A DNA stretch of 24,786 bases from Leucobacter sp. (GTDB taxonomy: Bacteria; Actinomycetota; Actinomycetes; Actinomycetales; Microbacteriaceae): positions 1 through 24,786 of the forward strand of contig JAAZHL010000108.1 of NCBI GenBank assembly GCA_012510755.1. The letters are read 5' to 3'. This document shows, in pieces, positions 12,971-21,387 of the stretch. Numbering within the stretch: position 1 is the first letter of the stretch; each line of letters opens with the position of its first letter. The notes below the pieces were generated by a model. It had not been told where the DNA came from. It saw only the letters and a list, made by a program, of their open reading frames with translations, and searched no databases. A program made the position numbers and the translations under genes.

Positions 12971-13462
12971 ATGAGCGACGTAGAACTTGCCACCGTTGAA
13001 AGTTTTCAACTTGACCACACCAAGGTGCGGGCACCCTATGTGCGCAAGATCGCTGTCGAGCATGGGCCTCGCGGCGATGCGATCACCAACTATGACATTC
13101 GTCTCGTGCAACCCAATGAGGGCGAGATTCCGACCGCCGGGTTGCACACCATCGAGCACACCATCGCGGGGCTGTTGCGCACGCGTCTCGAGGGCGTCAT
13201 CGATATTTCGCCGTTCGGCTGCCGCACGGGTTTTCACCTGATCGTATGGGGTGAGCCAGGGCCTGCCGAGGTCGCCGCCGCAATCAAGGCGTCACTTGCT
13301 GACATCGCAGAGCGCGTCACCTGGGGTGAAGTGCCGGGTGTCTCTGCAGTTGAATGCGGTAACTTTCGCGATCACTCGCTGCACTCAGCCCGCGAATGGT
13401 GCAAGCTCGTGCTCGAACGCGGTATCAGCGTCGACCCTTTCGACCGCTCGGTGATCGCCTAG
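12971..13462 (+). CDS. luxS: S-ribosylhomocysteine lyase LuxS
   Basis: This 163-residue metalloenzyme cleaves S-ribosylhomocysteine to homocysteine and 4,5-dihydroxypentane-2,3-dione, the autoinducer-2 precursor. All landmarks are present: metal ligands H59 and H63 in the HTIEH motif with catalytic E62, C84 in SPFGCRTGF, and the third ligand C129 in ECGNFRDH. Length is normal. ATG 12971 has AAAGGTG about 6 nt upstream. With the nucleosidase 630 bp away it forms the two-step SAH recycling route. Whether AI-2 is used as a signal cannot be told from sequence. The stop codon overlaps the stop of the convergent CPBP gene (CTAG). Confidence 0.97.
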   Translation: MSDVELATVESFQLDHTKVRAPYVRKIAVEHGPRGDAITNYDIRLVQPNEGEIPTAGLHTIEHTIAGLLRTRLEGVIDISPFGCRTGFHLIVWGEPGPAEVAAAIKASLADIAERVTWGEVPGVSAVECGNFRDHSLHSAREWCKLVLERGISVDPFDRSVIA

Positions 13463-14505
13463 GGGTAGTCGATTGTGTGCGGTTGGCCTGTCGCTTTCGG
13501 CGCCAGCTGCGGCTCACGCTTGAACTGGCCAGTGACGAGCAGAATCACCACGACCACAGCGATCACCACCCAGCCCGAGACACCGAGCGGGTTCACCAGT
13601 GCCATCTCTGGCTCAACCCCAGCCGCTCCCACGAGCGCGAACAGTCCGGCCGAAGCGTTCAGCGCACCATGGCCGATGACCGCGGGCCAGACCGAGCCGC
13701 TGCGTAGGCGCACCCAACCGAAGAGCACACCCCAAAAAATGCAGCCCACCGTCATGATTGCGACCCCGCTCAGATCGGTGCGACCAAAGTTGTATCCCAG
13801 CAGAATCACGGGCGAGTGCCAGAGCCCCCACACCAGACCGCTCACGAGCAGCGCAGGCCACAGACCGAGCGGACGCAACGCCGGCAGCAACCAACCTCGC
13901 CACCCGATCTCTTCGCCAAACGCAAAGATCGAGTTGAAGAGGGCACCGAATGGAATCATGAGCAGCTGCAGTGACACGAGCAACCAGAGCGGCGGCATGG
14001 CGGCCGCGGCGGTTGCTGCCGCCTCTTCCGACCCAAGCGACGCGAGCTGCTGATCGATCAATTGCTGAAAACCAGAGAGATGCACCAGGTCGACAGTCAG
14101 CCAGCCACACAGCACAGACACGAGCACCGTCGCAATGGTGAGCAGAAGCGGAGCGATCAGGGCAGCCACCGTGAACCACACCACACGTTTCGCTGGCCGC
14201 AACGGCCAGATGCCAAGCAGTCGCATGCGGTCGCCACGCGGCGCCTTCATCACAAAGACCACCACTACGGTGGTGATCGCCGGCGTGAACATCATCGCCG
14301 ACGCCACCACCGTGAACAAGGCCGAATAGCCGGGCCGCTGTTCGTCGATCAGCCACAGCGGCGAAGCAACAAGCCACGCAAGACCACACGACACCAGCAG
14401 AAACACCACGACCGCAGCCCAGGGCACCCGTGCGAAGCGGTCGGGTCGATTCTGCCGAAGACTCCCCAGTGTTTGAATCTCTTGATCGTTTTGCAAATCA
14501 GTCAT
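13459..14505 (-). CDS. CPBP-family (Abi) intramembrane metalloprotease
   Basis: This 348-residue polytopic membrane protein has about eight hydrophobic segments. The three conserved motifs of the CPBP/Rce1-like glutamic protease family are clear: EEIGWR (E198, E199, R203), then GLWH with H230, then HGALN with H279 and N283. Such proteins process or degrade membrane substrates; bacterial ones are linked to bacteriocin immunity, but the substrate here is unknown. The start ATG 14505 lies 15 nt after the DUF1648 stop with only A-rich sequence between, so it is the last gene of the GntR operon. A charged N-terminal tail of about 28 residues precedes the first segment. Confidence 0.92.
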   Translation of the reverse strand: MTDLQNDQEIQTLGSLRQNRPDRFARVPWAAVVVFLLVSCGLAWLVASPLWLIDEQRPGYSALFTVVASAMMFTPAITTVVVVFVMKAPRGDRMRLLGIWPLRPAKRVVWFTVAALIAPLLLTIATVLVSVLCGWLTVDLVHLSGFQQLIDQQLASLGSEEAAATAAAAMPPLWLLVSLQLLMIPFGALFNSIFAFGEEIGWRGWLLPALRPLGLWPALLVSGLVWGLWHSPVILLGYNFGRTDLSGVAIMTVGCIFWGVLFGWVRLRSGSVWPAVIGHGALNASAGLFALVGAAGVEPEMALVNPLGVSGWVVIAVVVVILLVTGQFKREPQLAPKATGQPHTIDYP

Positions 14506-14520
14506 TTTTTCTTACGTTGC

Positions 14521-15573
14521 TCACTGTCTCGATCTCGCGTCTGGTGCATCAAGGTTCGGCGCGAATGCGGCGAGCAGCGACCCTGCAGAAGCAGCGTCGT
14601 CGACGGTCACCGCGAACGTGCGCGAACGACTGTGTCGGTCAACCACAATACCTTCACCGGCGCGCAGCACAATGCCGAATCCGTTCGGCGAGTGCCTCAC
14701 TCCCCACCCTCCATACTCGGCGAATGGGTTGATCTCGACCACGCGCACGGCTTTCACGTCTTCGATAGGCACACGGTATACGGGCCATCCCACGGCTGAT
14801 CGCGCGGTGAGCCCCGAGCGGTCTACACGCACGCGAAACCAGGTGTTGGTGAGAAACAAGACGGCAAGCAGCGCGGTGCACCCCAAGGTGATCCACGCGG
14901 CGATCGGCTCGGCACCAATGCTGAACAGCCACACCGTTGCCCCAAACAGCACCGCGATCGACGGCCCCATCACATAGACGAACGGTTTCGCGGCACGCGC
15001 TTCGCCGAACCAGATGGCGCGCTCGTCTGCCTTCAACGGCATGGGCTGGGTGAATGCAGTCTCGGGCGCGTCGATTCGCAACTTCGGTTGCACCAGGTAG
15101 GCAACCACTGACACCGAGACCCAGAGCACGAACGCGATCATGATCACCCAGCCCGTGGCGGGGGTCTCGGTCGCGTGCACCGCATCGAGCTGCAGCCACG
15201 CAGTTGCGACTGATATCACCTGCAAGAGGGTGACCGTGCCCAAGATCATGGCGGGCAGAAAGCGGTGCATCGGGCCCCATTGCGCCGCGCCCGGCCGCGC
15301 ACGTTGCAGATGCTGCAAGAAATACATTGCGGTGAGCAGCAGGCCGGTGCCGAGCGACAGCGCCACATTCGACCAGGGCGGGCCGAAACCGTCCGGGCGA
15401 AAATCTGCGCCCCAGTGCACGGCCATCGGGTCGGGCATGCGCGGCACCCACATGGCGGTCACCAGCGTTGCCACAAATGTCAGCGTGAGGGGCAAGATCA
15501 GACCGACCACTCGGGCAGCGTGTCGGGCCGACGCCAATTGCGTCTGCTGCGTCGCGGTTTGATCGACGTTCAT
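14521..15573 (-). CDS. DUF1648 membrane protein with C-terminal PH-like region
   Basis: This 350-residue membrane protein has a DUF1648 signature in its first loop (RMPDPMAVHWGADFRPDGFGPPW, about 45-67). About six membrane segments lie near 24-43, 68-87, 106-126, 142-162, 200-218 and 224-242. The soluble end (246-340) reads as a PH-like fold: FRVRVDRSGLTAR, YRVPIEDVKAVRV, GIVLRAGEGIVV. The DUF1648 family often sits beside YtrA-type GntR regulators, as here. The start overlaps the regulator's stop by 4 bp (ATGA). It is probably an envelope or antibiotic-stress factor, inferred from context only. Confidence 0.88.
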   Translation of the reverse strand: MNVDQTATQQTQLASARHAARVVGLILPLTLTFVATLVTAMWVPRMPDPMAVHWGADFRPDGFGPPWSNVALSLGTGLLLTAMYFLQHLQRARPGAAQWGPMHRFLPAMILGTVTLLQVISVATAWLQLDAVHATETPATGWVIMIAFVLWVSVSVVAYLVQPKLRIDAPETAFTQPMPLKADERAIWFGEARAAKPFVYVMGPSIAVLFGATVWLFSIGAEPIAAWITLGCTALLAVLFLTNTWFRVRVDRSGLTARSAVGWPVYRVPIEDVKAVRVVEINPFAEYGGWGVRHSPNGFGIVLRAGEGIVVDRHSRSRTFAVTVDDAASAGSLLAAFAPNLDAPDARSRQ

Positions 15574-15938
15574 GTCGTCACCTTCTTTTGTTCGTAGGCC
15601 TGCGCCACCATGGCAGTGAGCGTCTCAGCACTCACCCCAAGGCCGGCGGCCTTTATTGCCAATTTTTCGGCATCTCGAAGCAGCGCAACGAGCGTGTTCG
15701 CGGCGCTGGTCACGACTGCGCCCCTGCCCCGCCGCAAATCGACCAGCCCCTCATCGCGCAGGTCTTGATAGGCGCGAAGCACGGTGTGCTTGTTCACGGC
15801 AAGGCCCGCAGCCACCTCGCTTGCCGGCGGCAGCTTCTCTGATTCCTTCAGCACGCCCGAGCTCATCGCCCGCCTCACCGAGTCTGCGATTTGCTCATAG
15901 ATTGGTCGCTCACTGGCGGCATCGATCGAAATCAACAT
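15570..15938 (-). CDS. GntR-family (YtrA subfamily) repressor
   Basis: This 122-residue regulator has a GntR winged helix at about 10-78: RPIYEQIADSVRRAMSSGVL, EKLPPASEVAAGLAVNKHTVLRAYQDL and GLVDLRRGRGAVV. A short C-terminal helical pair of about 40 residues is the mark of the YtrA subfamily, which has no effector domain. ATG 15938 was chosen over TTG 15953 because GAGGTGG lies 7 nt upstream. The gene heads an operon with a DUF1648 protein and a CPBP protease; the ABC transporter usually present in ytr-like operons is missing. An 8-bp inverted repeat just upstream is the likely autoregulatory operator. Confidence 0.92.
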   Translation of the reverse strand: MLISIDAASERPIYEQIADSVRRAMSSGVLKESEKLPPASEVAAGLAVNKHTVLRAYQDLRDEGLVDLRRGRGAVVTSAANTLVALLRDAEKLAIKAAGLGVSAETLTAMVAQAYEQKKVTT

Positions 15939-15957
15939 CACACACCACCTCAACCAT

Positions 15958-15980
15958 TAGTTCTAATTTAACTAGAACTA
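15958..15980. promoter_or_regulatory. Operator-like inverted repeat for the YtrA-type repressor
   Basis: TAGTTCTA-N7-TAGAACTA is a perfect 8-bp dyad, 19 bp upstream of the GntR start. On the minus strand TATAGT (15983-15978) overlaps it and is a good -10, so binding would block transcription. Dyads over their own promoter are usual for this subfamily. Confidence 0.68.
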
Positions 15981-16036
15981 TATCACTCAGTGCGGTGCTT
16001 CAAAAGAGTCATTCTAGGTAGCGAAATGAACACAGC

Positions 16037-16081
16037 GCGGCCCCCTTACCGCGATATTCACCGCACTGGCAAGGGGGCCGC
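16037..16081. terminator. Strong terminator hairpin after the propeller phosphatase
   Basis: GCGGCCCCCTT (16037-16047) pairs perfectly over 11 bp with AAGGGGGCCGC (16071-16081), with a 23-nt loop. It lies about 50 bp past the stop codon at 16133. There is no clear T-run on the minus strand. Confidence 0.65.
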
Positions 16082-16132
16082 ACTGCGCACACACGGCGCA
16101 GATTTCATGACCTCAGCGAGAGGCCATCATCT

Positions 16133-19100
16133 CTACTCCTGGCGCTGCAGAGTGATCATCCACGCCGGGTGGCGATCACGCGCCGACACATAGACCTTGC
16201 CGAGGCTCGAGTCGACCGAAACACCATAGACCTTATTGCCATAGGCATGATCTGACAGTGTCACGATCAGTTCAAAGGTGTCGGTCGAGTACACGCTCAC
16301 ACCGCTCTGGTTAAAGGTTGAGCTCTGGTGCCCCACGTAGAAGCGCTCAGCCACCGGGTCAACCGTGATCGACCTGAAGTCGGCGGCCGCAACTTCGAGT
16401 GCGCGCACCAGCTCAAGTGTCTCGCCGTCGTACACGCGAACACCCTCGGTCGAGCCATCTGCGTCACTGTTGCTCAGGTAGAGCAGCCCGTTGACCTCAT
16501 CGAACTCGACACCGTGGGTGCGCCAGCCCGTGAGTGACGGGGCGAACGTCTCGATGCGCTCACCGGTGACGCCGTTGAGAATATCTACGCCGGTGCCACG
16601 AGTTGCGCCAAAGACGCGCTTCGTGACCGTGTCAATATCCATGCCGCGCGCGCTGCCGTTGAACGAGAACGGACCGCGTTTGATCGCACCAGAGTCGATG
16701 TCGAGCACGATGAGCTGGTTCGAATAAGCCACATAGAGCTCATTCTCATCAGCATCGATCGCGACATCTCGCACGCCTTCGCCCTCGGCACCCGCCACCT
16801 CGATGGTGCGAACGACTTCGTCGCTCACAGGGTTCCACTCGATAATGCGCGCGGGGCGCATTTCGTTGCCGATGAACACGTTGCCTGAGCTTGGGTTCAC
16901 CGCAGAGCCGACCGTGCGGGTATCTGAGCTGTCGGGGTCGTCGATGGCGTTTGCCACCGCGGTTGAAGCAGTCGGCACGTACTCGGTGCCGGTCGGCGGG
17001 TCGGTCGGCTCACCATCGCCCGGCTCACCATCGCCCGGTTCGCCGTCGCCCGGCTCACCATCACCAGGCTCGCCATCAAGCACGCGCTCGCTCACGGTCA
17101 CCGCCGCGCCAACAAGTTCTTCGCCGGGAGGGTTCAGACGGAAGTCACGGTTTGCGACGAACACCCGCTGGCGCTCTTCGTCAACCACAATGCCATACCC
17201 GTCCTTGCCGTACTCGGGACCCGCAAAATCGCCAAGCAACTTACCAGTTGCGAGGTCGTGCACCGAGAACCCACCGCGCTCGGCGCTCGTGCCGGTGTAA
17301 CCGACGTAGAGCAGACCGTTGGTCGAATCGATATCGACCTGACGCGGGCTGATGCGGGTCGTCTGACCCCACAGCTTGCGGAACCCATCCCGTGAGTCAA
17401 ACGCCTCAATGTTCACGAGCGATTCATCAGCATAGAACTTCGTGCTCACGACGATGCCATCGACCGGGTCAGCAGCAACGTAGTAGGCATCCTTCGTGTC
17501 ACGAATCACACCAATCGATGCGCCCGTATCAGCGTTGAACACCTCTACGCCACGCGCCGGCACTGCGGCATACACGTAGCCACCCACAGGGTCGACGTCG
17601 ATGGAACGGTTCGACTCGATGATGGGGAACGATCCTCGCACAATCTCGCCAAACGAGTCATCAGCAATCGAAACCACTACCCAGTTGCGATTCTGCTGGC
17701 CAACGTACAGCAGGTTGTTCTCGTCGTCGATACCCAGATCACGAATGTTCTCTGGCAGTGTGATCGTGCGCTTGATCTCATCAGTATCAGGATCGATCTC
17801 GAAGATGTTGCGACCGTTCTGGTCACCGAGGTAGAGCATGCCTCGCGACTGCGAGAACGTCAGACCCGCCGCGAGGCGCGCATTCGTGTTATCGACAGAC
17901 GACAGATTGCCGAGCACCTGGTAGTTCAGGTCGAGATCGCCATCGCTGTCACCAGGATCGCCTGGCTCACCAGGTTCTTCAGGGTCAATGTCATCGCAAC
18001 CCAAGCACGGCAATGGGGTACCAGGATCAATCACCTCGGGCTCGACGCCATCGGTGACCAACTTGCCAGCCTCGCTCTTAGTGATCGTGACACCGTCGAA
18101 GAACTCGCCGTCAGCCGTGCGCGACTCGTAGCGCATCGTGTCACCGCTCACATCGACCAGCTGATAGGTCGCCGTCGCTGCTGCCATGCGCTTTAGGTGT
18201 GCGTCGTTCTCGATCCAGTTCGCTGGACCCGGGTTGTAGAACTTCGACCCGACCGTCGCCACCACGTAGACGGGGCCAGTGGAGCTCACCGCAGGGTCAG
18301 CACCCTCAGGCAGGTTCTCTGCGCTCGCAAGGGTGTTGCCGCGGCCGTAGGCGTGATCATGCCCCATCAGCACGAGATCAACATTGTGCTCTTCAAGCAG
18401 CGGACCCCACGCGTTGCGCAGCGTGATGTTGTTGCGACCCTCATTAAGTGCGTAGATCGGGTGATGCATCATCACCACCGTCCACTTATTCGGGTTGTCG
18501 GTGAGCTGCGCTTCGAGCCATGCCGTCTGCGCGTTCAGCAACTCGCCCGATGAATGGTTCGAGTTCAACGTGATGAACCGAACGCCCTGGTAGTCGACCA
18601 CATAGGTGAACCCGTCGAGACCGTTCTGGCTCGGACCATTCGAGGGGTATCCGAGTTGCGCTTTCCACAGCTCGCGCGACTCACCCGTGTAGTCGTGGTT
18701 GCCCGGCGCCACCAGCAGGTTCTGCACGCCGAGCGTGTAGTCGAAGGCCTCCCAAACTTCGGCCCACTCGCCATCGGCCTGTGCCTCGTCAACAATGTCG
18801 CCCGCCTGCAGCACGAGCGAAGCGTTGGGGCGATCGCGGAACGCGTTGCGCACGACACGCGAAGCATGATCTTCGATGCCCGTCTGCAGATCACCGAGGT
18901 AAATAAACGAGAAGTCGCTCTCGCCCACCGCTGCAGTCGCAAAGTCCTGCCACTCGCTGAAGTTCGTGCCATCGCCAACACGGTACATGTAGTGGGTGTT
19001 TGGGTTGAGTCCAGTGAGTTCTGCGCGGTAGAACGAGTGCGCATAATCGCCGGTGTTGAGCGTCGTCTCGATCGCATCAGCTTCATTCACCCCAAGCGGG

Positions 19101-19390
19101 TATGACTCCGAAGTGATCGTGCGGTACTGCACGACCGGGGCAGCGACGCCAGTGATCGAACGCCACGTGACGGTCTGACCCGTGGTGGGGTCGGCCGCCG
19201 GGGTGAGCGTGATGCGATCTGGCACGAGCGTGGGCGCAAACCGCTCTGCGGCCGACATCGGTGCGGCTTGCGCGGCGGTGGCCGGCAGCGCGACCGCGCC
19301 ACCGGTGGCGATCACTGCCGCGGCAACAGCTGATGCGACGAAGCGCCAAGCCGCATTACGCGGCGACGCCTGGGTCGTTGAGAGTTCCAT
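16133..19390 (-). CDS. Secreted metallophosphoesterase with two beta-propeller domains
   Basis: A 1085-residue exported protein from ATG 19390; a 19-residue longer start (19447) overlaps the previous stop. I prefer 19390 because GAAAGGT lies at a similar distance as in the paralogous upstream gene. A signal peptide spans about 1-42 (ends ATAAQA). A purple-acid-phosphatase N-terminal beta domain (about 55-155) precedes a calcineurin-like phosphatase at about 158-400: GDLQ (166), GDIVD (197), GNHD (230), MMHHP (307-311), GHDH (343). The tyrosine that colours true purple phosphatases is Asp here. Two YVTN/NHL-like propellers follow (about 490-768 and 800-1085), joined by five GDGEP-type repeats. 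No sorting signal. It may be a phosphate scavenger, inferred from fold. Confidence 0.9.
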   Translation of the reverse strand: MELSTTQASPRNAAWRFVASAVAAAVIATGGAVALPATAAQAAPMSAAERFAPTLVPDRITLTPAADPTTGQTVTWRSITGVAAPVVQYRTITSESYPLGVNEADAIETTLNTGDYAHSFYRAELTGLNPNTHYMYRVGDGTNFSEWQDFATAAVGESDFSFIYLGDLQTGIEDHASRVVRNAFRDRPNASLVLQAGDIVDEAQADGEWAEVWEAFDYTLGVQNLLVAPGNHDYTGESRELWKAQLGYPSNGPSQNGLDGFTYVVDYQGVRFITLNSNHSSGELLNAQTAWLEAQLTDNPNKWTVVMMHHPIYALNEGRNNITLRNAWGPLLEEHNVDLVLMGHDHAYGRGNTLASAENLPEGADPAVSSTGPVYVVATVGSKFYNPGPANWIENDAHLKRMAAATATYQLVDVSGDTMRYESRTADGEFFDGVTITKSEAGKLVTDGVEPEVIDPGTPLPCLGCDDIDPEEPGEPGDPGDSDGDLDLNYQVLGNLSSVDNTNARLAAGLTFSQSRGMLYLGDQNGRNIFEIDPDTDEIKRTITLPENIRDLGIDDENNLLYVGQQNRNWVVVSIADDSFGEIVRGSFPIIESNRSIDVDPVGGYVYAAVPARGVEVFNADTGASIGVIRDTKDAYYVAADPVDGIVVSTKFYADESLVNIEAFDSRDGFRKLWGQTTRISPRQVDIDSTNGLLYVGYTGTSAERGGFSVHDLATGKLLGDFAGPEYGKDGYGIVVDEERQRVFVANRDFRLNPPGEELVGAAVTVSERVLDGEPGDGEPGDGEPGDGEPGDGEPTDPPTGTEYVPTASTAVANAIDDPDSSDTRTVGSAVNPSSGNVFIGNEMRPARIIEWNPVSDEVVRTIEVAGAEGEGVRDVAIDADENELYVAYSNQLIVLDIDSGAIKRGPFSFNGSARGMDIDTVTKRVFGATRGTGVDILNGVTGERIETFAPSLTGWRTHGVEFDEVNGLLYLSNSDADGSTEGVRVYDGETLELVRALEVAAADFRSITVDPVAERFYVGHQSSTFNQSGVSVYSTDTFELIVTLSDHAYGNKVYGVSVDSSLGKVYVSARDRHPAWMITLQRQE
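17007..17078 (-). repeat. 15-bp tandem repeat encoding a Gly-Asp-Gly-Glu-Pro linker
   Basis: Five near-identical 15-nt units (GGCTCACCATCGCCC on the plus strand and variants) lie in frame inside the phosphatase gene, between its two propellers. The repeat number can change without a frameshift. Confidence 0.85.
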
Positions 19391-19443
19391 CTGAGACGGC
19401 AAACCTTTCTGCGTAAATAATTGTCGAGGCCTGAGACGCGAGA

Positions 19444-21387
19444 TCATTCGGTCACCCCGTTCGACTTGCGGCGGGCACGAATGATGAGCCCTGCGCCGAC
19501 GACCAACAAGATGACGCCGGTGGCCACGAGGCCGCCGATTTCGGCTCCCGTATTTGAGAGTCCGCTGGTGCCGTCTGTGGCTCCGCCTGCAGCGGCGCGC
19601 ACCTCAAGCGGCAGCGTGACAACCGCGCCTGAGCCCGCACCAGTGAGCACGATGTGGTGTGAGCCCGGTGTGGTATTCGCAGGGATCACCACGCGGGTGC
19701 TGATCTCGCCGGCCGCATTCGCCTGCAGACGCGCAAGCTCGACCGGGGTCGAGTGCAGCTCAATGATCACGGTTTCGTGAGCGTCGAAGCCTACGCCCGT
19801 GACACCAACAGTGCCGCCAGCAACCACCTCGGTGTCGCTCAGGCCGCCCTGGGCCTCGGTCGGTTCACCATCGCCATCACCGGGCTCGCCGTCACCATCA
19901 CCGGGTTCGCCATCACCGGGTTCGCCATCACCGGGCTCGCCGTCACCGGGAATCGTGGGGCCTGTCGGGTCAGTGATCTGCACACCGCCACGCGCTGAGC
20001 CAGGGCCAGCTGCCCACGGCTCTGCGTCGGCGACTGACTTGTCACCGGCATCATTCTTCACGATGGTGAACGAGTCTTTCACTTCGCCAGTCACGGTGCG
20101 CGACTGCACGTGCATTTGCCCTTCGGTCACGTCAACGGTCTGGTAGAGCTGCAGGTCTTCGTGCACGACCTTGCGGTTGGCGCCGTTGTTCACCCAGTTG
20201 TTGTTATCTTCAGGGTCTGCGACATACATCTTCGGGCCTGCGACACTCACGAGGTAGACGGTGCCGTCGTGCTCACCGTTCTCGAAGCCTGCTTCGTTGT
20301 CGAAGAGGTGGCCACGCCCGTATGCGTGGTCATGACCCTGCACAACGAGATCAACACCGTGCTCTTCGAAGAGGGGCAGCCATGCGTCGCGAATCACCTG
20401 GTTGTTGCGGCCCGAGGTCACAGCGAATACGGGGTGGTGAAACGTCACCACGGTCCATTTGTTCGGGTTGTTCTCGAGCACGCCCTCGAGCCATTCCGTC
20501 TGCGCGGCCCGATCATTCGTGTTGAAGGCGAGGTTGCTGTCGAGTGAGATGAACCGCACACCCTGGTAGTCGACCGAGTATGTCACTTCATTGAACTTCT
20601 CAGCTGCCGGGCCGTTCGCTGGGAATTCAAAGCCAGCCTGCCAGTAATTAGTGAGCCCGGGACCAGGGTAGTATTCGTGATTGCCTGGCGTCGCGATGAG
20701 GTTGACGTACTGGTTCGCAAACCCTGAGGCCTCGTGCCATTCGCCCCACTCGTTGTCAGCGTTATCAGTGTCGATCAGGTCGCCTGCGTGCACCACCAGT
20801 TGGGCGTGTGGACGAGCCTCGAATGCTGCACGGTAGATGCGCGAGGTGTATGCCTTATTGTCGTTCTGGCCGTCCCCCTGCACGATGAAGCTGAAGGCGC
20901 CAACCGAGTTTGCGGCCGTACGAAATTCAAACCACTCTGTCCAGCTCTCGCCGTCTCCGACACGGTAAAGGTACGAGGTGTCGGGGGTAAGCCCCTCAAG
21001 CAGCGCCGTGTGGTGCTTCACCTGATACCCGAGGTTCGAGTCGAACACATCGCTCTTGGTCGCATCGAACGTCGCCGATGGCAGCGGGAGTGACACAGTC
21101 GAAGGTGCGATCTGCACGCGACCGGTGCCCACGTCGCTGGTGGTGCGCCAGCTGACAAACTGGCTCGTTGCTGGCGTTGCAGTCGGGGTTAGCACGATCC
21201 GATCGGCCCGAGACGTCGGTGCGTGAATACTTGCAGGGTCAACAGCGGGAGGAGCGCGCCCACCTCCGGCTGCCGCAGCGACGCCTCCGCCCAATGCGGT
21301 GAGGCCAACAGTTGCGATCAGGGTTCCCGTGGCGAGCGAGAGGGCTGCCCGCTTTCGTGAACGATGAGTGAGTGATGGTCGGGACAT
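19444..21387 (-). CDS. Sortase-anchored cell-wall metallophosphoesterase
   Basis: A 647-residue protein from ATG 21387, which has GAAAGGTG about 10 nt upstream. A signal peptide spans about 1-40 (HRSRKRAALSLATG, then an AAAAG region). The layout repeats its downstream neighbour: N-terminal beta domain (about 55-155), then phosphatase with GDGQ (171), GDLID (202), GNHE (235), FHHP (316-319) and GHDH (351). A GDGEP/GDGDGEP repeat linker (about 480-510) and an Ig-like module (about 515-600) follow. The end is a sorting signal: LSNTG at 610-614 (an LPXTG variant), a hydrophobic stretch and an RARRK tail. It should be wall-anchored by a sortase not in this window. It is co-transcribed with the propeller phosphatase. 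Confidence 0.92.
   Translation of the reverse strand: MSRPSLTHRSRKRAALSLATGTLIATVGLTALGGGVAAAAGGGRAPPAVDPASIHAPTSRADRIVLTPTATPATSQFVSWRTTSDVGTGRVQIAPSTVSLPLPSATFDATKSDVFDSNLGYQVKHHTALLEGLTPDTSYLYRVGDGESWTEWFEFRTAANSVGAFSFIVQGDGQNDNKAYTSRIYRAAFEARPHAQLVVHAGDLIDTDNADNEWGEWHEASGFANQYVNLIATPGNHEYYPGPGLTNYWQAGFEFPANGPAAEKFNEVTYSVDYQGVRFISLDSNLAFNTNDRAAQTEWLEGVLENNPNKWTVVTFHHPVFAVTSGRNNQVIRDAWLPLFEEHGVDLVVQGHDHAYGRGHLFDNEAGFENGEHDGTVYLVSVAGPKMYVADPEDNNNWVNNGANRKVVHEDLQLYQTVDVTEGQMHVQSRTVTGEVKDSFTIVKNDAGDKSVADAEPWAAGPGSARGGVQITDPTGPTIPGDGEPGDGEPGDGEPGDGDGEPGDGDGEPTEAQGGLSDTEVVAGGTVGVTGVGFDAHETVIIELHSTPVELARLQANAAGEISTRVVIPANTTPGSHHIVLTGAGSGAVVTLPLEVRAAAGGATDGTSGLSNTGAEIGGLVATGVILLVVGAGLIIRARRKSNGVTE
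19862..19950 (-). repeat. Tandem repeat encoding the GDGEP linker of the anchored phosphatase
   Basis: About six units of 15 or 21 nt (GGGTTCGCCATCACC and variants on the plus strand) encode GDGEP and GDGDGEP. The same linker type occurs at 17007-17078 in the neighbouring paralog. Confidence 0.85.

Noticed and set aside
17007..17078. CRISPR-like regular repeats
   Set aside because: The 15-bp units are contiguous without spacers and in frame inside a coding gene, so they are a protein linker.
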